From Paludibacteraceae bacterium (GTDB lineage: Bacteria; Bacteroidota; Bacteroidia; Bacteroidales; Paludibacteraceae), in assembly GCA_017648235.1 (NCBI GenBank), contig JAGCIZ010000293.1, positions 1-5,878 on the forward strand: DNA of 5,878 nucleotides. The letters run 5' to 3'. The first letter of the stretch is position 1, and each line of letters starts with the position of its first letter. This document shows, one piece after another, positions 1 through 4,052 of the stretch. The translations under genes were made by a program, and so were the position numbers. The notes beneath the pieces are model-generated. The model had not been told where the DNA came from. It saw nothing but the letters and a program-made list of their open reading frames with translations, and did not search any database.

Positions 1-1543
1 CTTCAGTAAAACTTCTTTTTGTGGTTACTTCACCCCATGCAAAGTAGCATCCGTACTCCTCTGGGCTAGAGGCTCCCACGTTGCAAGTTGCCCACTTCAG
101 TCCGCTTGGCAAGCCAAGGTCCACATAGTCGGTACATGTGGCTGGCACTTCCAATATCTCCTCAGTAAAAATAGCCGTAAAGGTTGTGTCGGAAGTTATC
201 ATAATGGTACGAGGATTGTCTGTATTACCATCGCTCCACTTTACAAACTCATAGCCACTATTAGCTTCCGCTTCAATAACAACCTCTCCTCCTTTCACTT
301 TGTACACACCGTCATATCTACTATTTCCGTTTACGTTCACGTATCCCGCTCCATAACTATCTCTATTTGGATATGTAGTAAGAGTCAACCGAGTATCTAT
401 GAATATAGCCGTAAAGGTAGTGTCGGAGTTTATCGTAACGGTACGAGGATTGTCAGTAACACCATCGCTCCACTCCACAAACTCTCCACCATCATCATAA
501 GAATATGCTTCAAGTGTAATCTCTCCAGCTTGAGCTTCTCCTTTCTTTTTATTATTGTCAGAGTAATCATAATCAAAATATCCGTCTGTTACTTGGATGT
601 TGCAATTATTTCCGTAAAATAAAGTAAGGTTAAATGTTTTTTTCCATTGTGCGTAGAGGGTAATGTTTTTTTGCGCCACAATATATTCATAGCGTTTGTA
701 AGTTTCTCCTGTGCCATCAGGTTTTGTGTTCCACGAAAGCAATACGAGTCCTTCTTTTGTAAATTCAACTTCGTCACCTTCTTCTGACATTGTTCCTGTA
801 TAACCAATGATGTGTATACGGCCGTATTTTACGTTGCTCACTACATCTTCGCCCTCACCTCCATTGGCTTTGTAAGTAATGGTAAATACAGCATTGGTAT
901 CGGGTCCGTTAGGGTCTTTGGCTATGGTAATCACCGTATCGTCGGCAAGCGTAAAGCGTACGCTGCTGCCCTCGTCGGTTATCTCTTTTATCATACATTC
1001 GCCACCAGCGGAGTTGTTTCCACTGTTTTCGCCAGTTGCTTCTCCAAGTTTTTCCCAAGTGGCTTTGCCGTCGTAAGAAACCCACCAAAATCCGTTTTCG
1101 ATTTTTAGCTGAGGCGTGATGCCATCTTTGCCACTTACGGCAATTTTTTTGCCACCATCGTCGAGTAGCCATTCGCCATTGAGCGTCCAGTAGTAAACAC
1201 CGCTTTCGGCTTTTACACCCACCACTGGCAAAGTGCCATTGGCATCCATGGCGCTGTAGATGATAATGGCGTCGCGCTTGCTGAAGGTGATGGTGTAGCC
1301 AAGAATTTTGTCGCCAGAAGCAATAGGAATTACTGCCTCTATCATCTCTTTGCTGTTGATTACATCCACAAGAGTTTTCAGCGAGGAGATGTTGGTATTG
1401 TTCTCGGCACAAAGCTTTTCGAGCGCCTCAACTCGACTTTCTAAATCCTCCACTCTATTGAGCAAATCGTTGCCCTCGGGCACCTCACACGAAGCAAGGA
1501 ACATTGCAACCAACATGGTTGCGTAGAAAAATACTTTTTTCAT
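1..1543 (-). CDS. DUF4988-type multidomain surface lipoprotein (3' end outside window)
   Basis: The minus-strand reading frame starts at ATG 1543-1541 and stays open for 514 codons to the window edge, so the C-terminus is missing. Residues 1-18 form a lipoprotein signal peptide (MKK, hydrophobic core, lipobox LASC) with lipidated Cys19, which suggests an outer-membrane or surface protein. Residues about 26-62 show leucine/valine heptads (a coiled coil). The block up to about 210, with YYWTLNGEWL, GKDGITPQLKI and FWWVSYDGK, matches DUF4988, found at the N-termini of Bacteroidales lipoproteins, some of them polysaccharide lyases. Residues 219-300 (ITYKANGG to ITLYAQW) look like a Listeria-Bacteroides repeat. 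Residues 303-382 and 386-460 are two InlB-B-like repeats ending in DTTFTAIF. From 470, YVDLGLPSGLKWATCNVGAS begins a module common in Bacteroidales surface proteins. Function is unknown; adhesion or glycan binding is only inferred. No lyase domain is visible. No clear promoter lies in the 57 bp directly upstream, so read-through from the RNA at 1603-1808 is possible. Confidence 0.93.
   Translation of the reverse strand, partial: MKKVFFYATMLVAMFLASCEVPEGNDLLNRVEDLESRVEALEKLCAENNTNISSLKTLVDVINSKEMIEAVIPIASGDKILGYTITFSKRDAIIIYSAMDANGTLPVVGVKAESGVYYWTLNGEWLLDDGGKKIAVSGKDGITPQLKIENGFWWVSYDGKATWEKLGEATGENSGNNSAGGECMIKEITDEGSSVRFTLADDTVITIAKDPNGPDTNAVFTITYKANGGEGEDVVSNVKYGRIHIIGYTGTMSEEGDEVEFTKEGLVLLSWNTKPDGTGETYKRYEYIVAQKNITLYAQWKKTFNLTLFYGNNCNIQVTDGYFDYDYSDNNKKKGEAQAGEITLEAYSYDDGGEFVEWSDGVTDNPRTVTINSDTTFTAIFIDTRLTLTTYPNRDSYGAGYVNVNGNSRYDGVYKVKGGEVVIEAEANSGYEFVKWSDGNTDNPRTIMITSDTTFTAIFTEEILEVPATCTDYVDLGLPSGLKWATCNVGASSPEEYGCYFAWGEVTTKRSFTE
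171..250 (-). repeat. 80-bp direct repeat, copy 1, in lipoprotein gene
   Basis: This copy aligns without gaps to 405-484 (offset 234 bp, 78 codons, in frame), and I count 70 of 80 identical bases. It encodes the conserved C-terminal half of the second InlB-B-like repeat (EFVKWSDGNTDNPRT through DTTFTAIF). The first halves of the two repeats are much less alike. Confidence 0.9.
405..484 (-). repeat. 80-bp direct repeat, copy 2, in lipoprotein gene
   Basis: This is the partner of 171-250 and encodes EFVEWSDGVTDNPRT through DTTFTAIF of the first InlB-B-like repeat. Three 10-bp blocks are identical and the differences are scattered, as expected for an older in-frame domain duplication under protein-level selection. 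Confidence 0.9.
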
Positions 1544-1602
1544 GATACATAAATATTAAAAATTAAACATAAAATAAATCATCACATCTTTCTTACAGAC
1601 AT
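1544..1602. other. AT-rich leader between the RNA and the lipoprotein gene
   Basis: This spacer lies between the U-tract of the structured RNA and the lipoprotein ATG. It is almost entirely A/T on the coding side, with no Shine-Dalgarno sequence, as is usual for Bacteroidota. Sequences such as TATTTATG only approximate the TAnnTTTG consensus, so a dedicated lipoprotein promoter here is possible but not convincing. Confidence 0.4.
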
Positions 1603-1808
1603 AAAAAAAAGCGTGAAACTTAACTGTTTCCCGCTATTCAAGGTATTTGGCGTAACCCACTCCACGAAATAAGTCAAGCCCACGCCATAAGCGCGAGCAT
1701 CTGTTACTTATTTCTCCGGAGTTATTCAATTAATCGCCAAATTTTTTTGAATAGGAGAAATCAGCAAAAATGCTTTTTTATTTATGTTGCATCCTTTGGT
1801 AAAAAAGG
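1603..1808 (-). ncRNA. ssrS: Long-hairpin structured RNA, probable 6S RNA (6S-Flavo type)
   Basis: Read on the minus strand, this segment folds into one long interrupted rod. Paired arms in plus coordinates, from the outside in, are: 1772-1779 with 1605-1612 (A6GC/GCU6); 1755-1764 with 1624-1632 (one bulge); 1747-1754 with 1634-1641 (CTATTCAA/TTGAATAG, 8 perfect pairs); 1735-1742 with 1645-1652 (ATTTGGCG/CGCCAAAT, 8 perfect); a bubble of 12 nt against 6 nt; 1718-1722 with 1659-1663 (ACTCC/GGAGT); 1706-1714 with 1666-1674 (GAAATAAGT/ACTTATTTC, 9 perfect); and 1691-1698 with 1678-1685 (two G-U pairs) closing a 5-nt loop. It ends in U8 at 1610-1603, and a TATCTTTG promoter element lies upstream. 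A closed basal stem, asymmetric central bubble, apical stem and length under 210 nt are the design of 6S RNA, which binds the housekeeping RNA polymerase as a promoter mimic. The structure is directly visible; the 6S identity is inferred. Alternatives are another Bacteroidota ncRNA or a structured leader of the downstream lipoprotein. The 5' end is estimated from the promoter. Confidence 0.7.
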
Positions 1809-1814
1809 ATTCTG

Positions 1815-1822
1815 CAAAGATA
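1815..1822 (-). promoter_or_regulatory. Bacteroidota -7 promoter element for the structured RNA
   Basis: The minus strand reads TATCTTTG followed by CA, a perfect match to the Bacteroidota -7 consensus TAnnTTTG. Transcription would start near 1808-1805, just before the folded RNA. I see no good TTTG -33 element at the expected 19-21 bp spacing. The nearest sequence is T-rich. Confidence 0.6.
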
Positions 1823-1914
1823 GAAAAAACAGTTTGTAAAAATGTAAAATACTCTCTTTTAACTCTTTCAAAAGATGGTTTTTTGAGTAAAGTGGATAAA
1901 AAAATGAGAAAAAA

Positions 1915-1945
1915 TTTCGCAGTTAAAATATAATCTCTATATTTG
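1915..1945 (+). promoter_or_regulatory. Promoter of the HU gene (Bacteroidota type)
   Basis: The -7 element TATATTTG (1938-1945) matches TAnnTTTG exactly and is followed by C, as is common. A TTTC at 1915-1918, one mismatch from the -33 TTTG, lies exactly 19 bp upstream. Transcription would start near 1951-1953 and give a leader of about 45 nt, A/T-rich and without Shine-Dalgarno pairing. Confidence 0.75.
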
Positions 1946-1997
1946 CACCCACAAAAAATAAGACGAATATTAACTTAATCTTTTAAAAATTAGAAAG

Positions 1998-2282
1998 ATG
2001 ACAAAAGCAGAAATTGTAAATCAGATTTCAGAAAGCACTAATATTGATAAACTTTCAGTGCTTCAAACTGTAGAAGCATTCATGGAAGTAGTTAAGGATT
2101 CATTGGCAAAAGGAGAAGATGTTTATCTTCGTGGTTTTGGTAGCTTTATTGTAAAACAAAGAGCAGAAAAAACAGCACGTAACATTTCTAAACAAACATC
2201 AATAGTTATTCCTGCTCACAAAATCCCAGCATTCAAACCTGCTAAAGTGTTTGTAGAATCAGTAAAAGAAAATGTAAAATAA
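1998..2282 (+). CDS. HU/IHF-family nucleoid DNA-binding protein
   Basis: This 94-residue protein has the usual length of HU, a dimeric protein that wraps and bends chromosomal DNA. The N-terminal helices (residues 3-38, starting TKAEIVNQI) form the dimer core. RGFGSF at 45-50 is the family signature before the beta arms. Arms and tail follow with ARN (60-62) and IPAHKIPAFKPAK (71-83), including the conserved PAFKPAK near the end. The arm-tip proline that intercalates into DNA in E. coli HU (RNP) is Ile63 here (RNI), which I believe is common in Bacteroidota HU and may alter bending. The ATG start is preceded by an A/T-rich leader and a good promoter at 1915-1945. The small basic protein gene follows after 20 bp, so the two are very likely cotranscribed. 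Whether it is the main HU or one of several paralogues cannot be told from here. Confidence 0.97.
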   Translation: MTKAEIVNQISESTNIDKLSVLQTVEAFMEVVKDSLAKGEDVYLRGFGSFIVKQRAEKTARNISKQTSIVIPAHKIPAFKPAKVFVESVKENVK

Positions 2283-2302
2283 CTCATTAAATTAGTAAAA
2301 CT

Positions 2303-2395
2303 ATGCCAAGCGGTAAAAAAAGAAAAAGACATAAAATGTCGACGCACAAGCGTAAAAAAAGATTGAGAAAGGACAGACATAAAAAGAAAAAATAG
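2303..2395 (+). CDS. 30-aa basic protein, AURKAIP1/COX24-like (bS22/mS38-related)
   Basis: ATG 2303 opens a 30-codon frame ending in TAG at 2393-2395: MPSGKKRKRHK, then MSTHKRKKRLRKDRHKKKK. Nineteen of 30 residues are Lys or Arg and three are His. There is no acidic patch apart from one Asp, and no hydrophobic core. The spaced pattern KRKRHKM-x-x-HKRKKRLRK resembles the AURKAIP1/COX24 C-terminal motif, whose members include mitochondrial mS38 and actinobacterial bS22, small-subunit ribosomal proteins that thread into rRNA. A ribosome-bound peptide is therefore the likely role. It lies 20 bp after HU and before the hairpin at 2415-2467, so it is probably the last gene of the HU transcript. A gene of this size is easily missed by automatic gene callers. 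From memory, the order HU, basic peptide, RNase G recurs across Bacteroidota. The family assignment is by motif only. Confidence 0.85.
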   Translation: MPSGKKRKRHKMSTHKRKKRLRKDRHKKKK

Positions 2396-2414
2396 TCGTT
2401 CTTTGATCTGAATT

Positions 2415-2467
2415 AAAAAACAAACTTAAAAGGCATAATCTTCTTGGACTTTGGGTTTGTTTTTTTT
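2415..2467 (+). terminator. Intrinsic terminator or attenuator between the small basic gene and rng
   Basis: The arm AAAAAACAAAC (2415-2425) pairs perfectly with GTTTGTTTTTT (2455-2465), an 11-bp stem. Inside it AAAG (2429-2432) can pair with CTTT (2449-2452), leaving a 16-nt loop. The T-run covers 2460-2467. The stem is weak in GC but has the terminator layout and lies 19 bp after the small gene's stop. It ends only 22 bp before the rng start codon, and I find no perfect TAnnTTTG between them, so rng may depend on read-through. Confidence 0.65.
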
Positions 2468-2489
2468 GTAAACAAGAAAAACGATAAAG

Positions 2490-4052
2490 TTGAAAAAAGA
2501 GATTGTTATAGATGTTCAATCGTCTGAAATAGCAATTGCTTTGCTACAAGACGAACGCGTGGTGGAGTTTACTCGCGAAGAGAGTAAAAACTCTTGCCTT
2601 GTAGGGAATGTCTATGTGGGAACTGTAAGAAAGATTATGCCTGGCTTGAATGCTGCTTTTGTTGATATTGGCGGAGATAAAGAGGCTTTTTTACATATTT
2701 TAGATTTAGGACCAAATTTTCACATTATTAATGCATTTTTGAATCAGGTTCTCAACAATCGGAAAAAGGTTCCTTCTTTGTCGGCTTTGAAAGCATTGGA
2801 TCTAACTCCGGTTGATAAAAATGCCAACATAGCTGATGTTCTAAAAAATGGTCAGAAGGTTTTGGTTCAAGTTATCAAGGAACCTATTTCGACCAAGGGA
2901 GCTAGAGTTACTTGTGAGATTTCGTTGGCGGGGCGCAACTTGGTAATGATGCCTTATCTTAGCAAAATTACCGTATCACAAAAAATAGAATCAAAAGAGG
3001 AACGTACGCGACTTCGCCGTTTGATACAAAGTCTTAAGGTTGATGACAGTGGAATTATTATTCGTACTGTGGCGGAAGGGAAGAAAGTGGCGGCTTTGGA
3101 TAAAGAGTTGAAAGTGCTTACAAAGCGCTGGGAAACTGCTGTTCAAAACATCCAAAAGCAACAAGGAAATGGATTGGTTCTAGAAGAAATGAACCGTGTA
3201 GAAACGATTTTGCGTGATGTTCTTTCTCCCGATTTCGAAAATATTTTTGTCAACAATGAGAATGTTTACAACGAGATTTGCGATTATGTAACGCTGATAG
3301 CTCCTGACTGTCGTGGAGCTGTGAAACTTTACGATGGAGAGTTACCTATCTTTGATCATTTTGCTATCACTAAACAAATAAAATCACTTTTCGGTCGAAC
3401 GGTTTCATTCAAACGAGGAGCATACCTCATAATCGAAAAAACCGAGGCGATGACAGTGATTGATGTGAATAGTGGTAATCGTACTCGATCATCGGAAGGA
3501 CAGGAGGAGAATGCTTTAGCGGTGAATTTAGCGGCTGCCGAAGAGATTGCGCATCAGATTCGTTTGCGAGATATTGGTGGAATAATAGTTGTTGATTTCA
3601 TCGATTTGATGCTTGCTGAAAATCGTCAGTTGTTACTTGACCGAATGGTGGAATTGATGAAAGAAGATAGGGCAAGACATAATATCTTACCTTTAAGTAA
3701 GTTCTGCTTGATGCAGATTACGCGACATAGAGTTCGTCCTGCAATTTCTATAGATGTGGAGGAGACTTGTCCTACATGCTTTGGCAAGGGAAAAGCCATG
3801 CCATCAATACTTTTCACCGATCAGTTGGAAGAAAAAATAGAATATTGGTCGCAAGAAAGAAAGATAAGAAAACTCATTATTCAAGTTCATCCTTACATCG
3901 CTGCATATATTAATCAGGGATTCTTTTCATTGCGCAGAAAATGGAGTTTCCGTTATCGGGTTAATATAAAAATTCAACCTATACAATCATTAGGATTTCT
4001 TCAATATCAAATTCTAAACAAAAAGAAAGAGGTGCTTAAAATCAGCGAATGA
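2490..4052 (+). CDS. rng: Ribonuclease G (RNase E/G family endoribonuclease)
   Basis: This is a 520-residue endonuclease that cuts single-stranded A/U-rich RNA; RNase G matures the 16S rRNA 5' end and takes part in mRNA decay. An S1 RNA-binding domain covers about 37-145 (VGNVYVGTVRKIMPGLNAAF, STKGAR) and carries a loop at 77-121 some 20 residues longer than in E. coli RNase G. Arg192-Thr193 (IIRTVAEG) match the 5'-monophosphate sensor. The DNase-I-like catalytic domain has Asp325 and Asn327 (DVNSG) and Asp369 (VVDFIDL), the metal-binding residues of the family. Cys427 and Cys430 (CPTCFGKG) form the zinc-link that joins protomers. The tail is short, as in RNase G, with no RNase E-type degradosome scaffold. 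The start is TTG: an in-frame stop lies at 2469-2471, no ATG lies between, the next Met is residue 50, and family homology begins at residue 4. Its last bases overlap mutS. Confidence 0.97.
   Translation: MKKEIVIDVQSSEIAIALLQDERVVEFTREESKNSCLVGNVYVGTVRKIMPGLNAAFVDIGGDKEAFLHILDLGPNFHIINAFLNQVLNNRKKVPSLSALKALDLTPVDKNANIADVLKNGQKVLVQVIKEPISTKGARVTCEISLAGRNLVMMPYLSKITVSQKIESKEERTRLRRLIQSLKVDDSGIIIRTVAEGKKVAALDKELKVLTKRWETAVQNIQKQQGNGLVLEEMNRVETILRDVLSPDFENIFVNNENVYNEICDYVTLIAPDCRGAVKLYDGELPIFDHFAITKQIKSLFGRTVSFKRGAYLIIEKTEAMTVIDVNSGNRTRSSEGQEENALAVNLAAAEEIAHQIRLRDIGGIIVVDFIDLMLAENRQLLLDRMVELMKEDRARHNILPLSKFCLMQITRHRVRPAISIDVEETCPTCFGKGKAMPSILFTDQLEEKIEYWSQERKIRKLIIQVHPYIAAYINQGFFSLRRKWSFRYRVNIKIQPIQSLGFLQYQILNKKKEVLKISE
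4017..4034 (+). repeat. Direct repeat at rng/mutS junction, copy 1
   Basis: These 18 bases encode N-K-K-K-E-V (residues 510-515) at the C-terminus of RNase G. They match 4052-4069 at 17 of 18 positions, with the last 15 identical. The 35-bp offset switches from the rng frame to the mutS frame, so both copies are read in the same codon phase. Confidence 0.85.

Noticed and set aside
171..484. Repeats as a possible CRISPR array
   Set aside because: There are only two 80-bp copies, in frame within a protein gene, and they encode a known type of protein repeat.
812..1108. A 98-codon plus-strand open frame
   Set aside because: It is antisense to the DUF4988/repeat coding region, has no promoter and no recognisable family.
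909..1412. A 167-codon minus-strand open frame inside the lipoprotein gene
   Set aside because: It lies in another frame of a convincing gene. Its protein is rich in Trp, Arg, Gln and His without any domain, and it has no leader of its own.
1603..1808. The folded RNA as a tRNA, tmRNA, SRP RNA or known riboswitch
   Set aside because: There is no cloverleaf or CCA end, no tmRNA resume frame, no GGAAG-type SRP loop, and no riboswitch core that I recognise. A single long rod fits 6S best.
2301..2519. A 72-codon minus-strand open frame over the small gene, hairpin and rng start
   Set aside because: The protein is a Phe/Tyr/Ser-rich complement of Lys-rich sequence, and the real small gene explains the conserved-looking pattern on the plus strand.
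4028..4034. AGAGGTG as a Shine-Dalgarno site for mutS
   Set aside because: It ends about 14 bases before the ATG, is part of the duplicated NKKKEV block, and Bacteroidota ribosomes make little use of such pairing.
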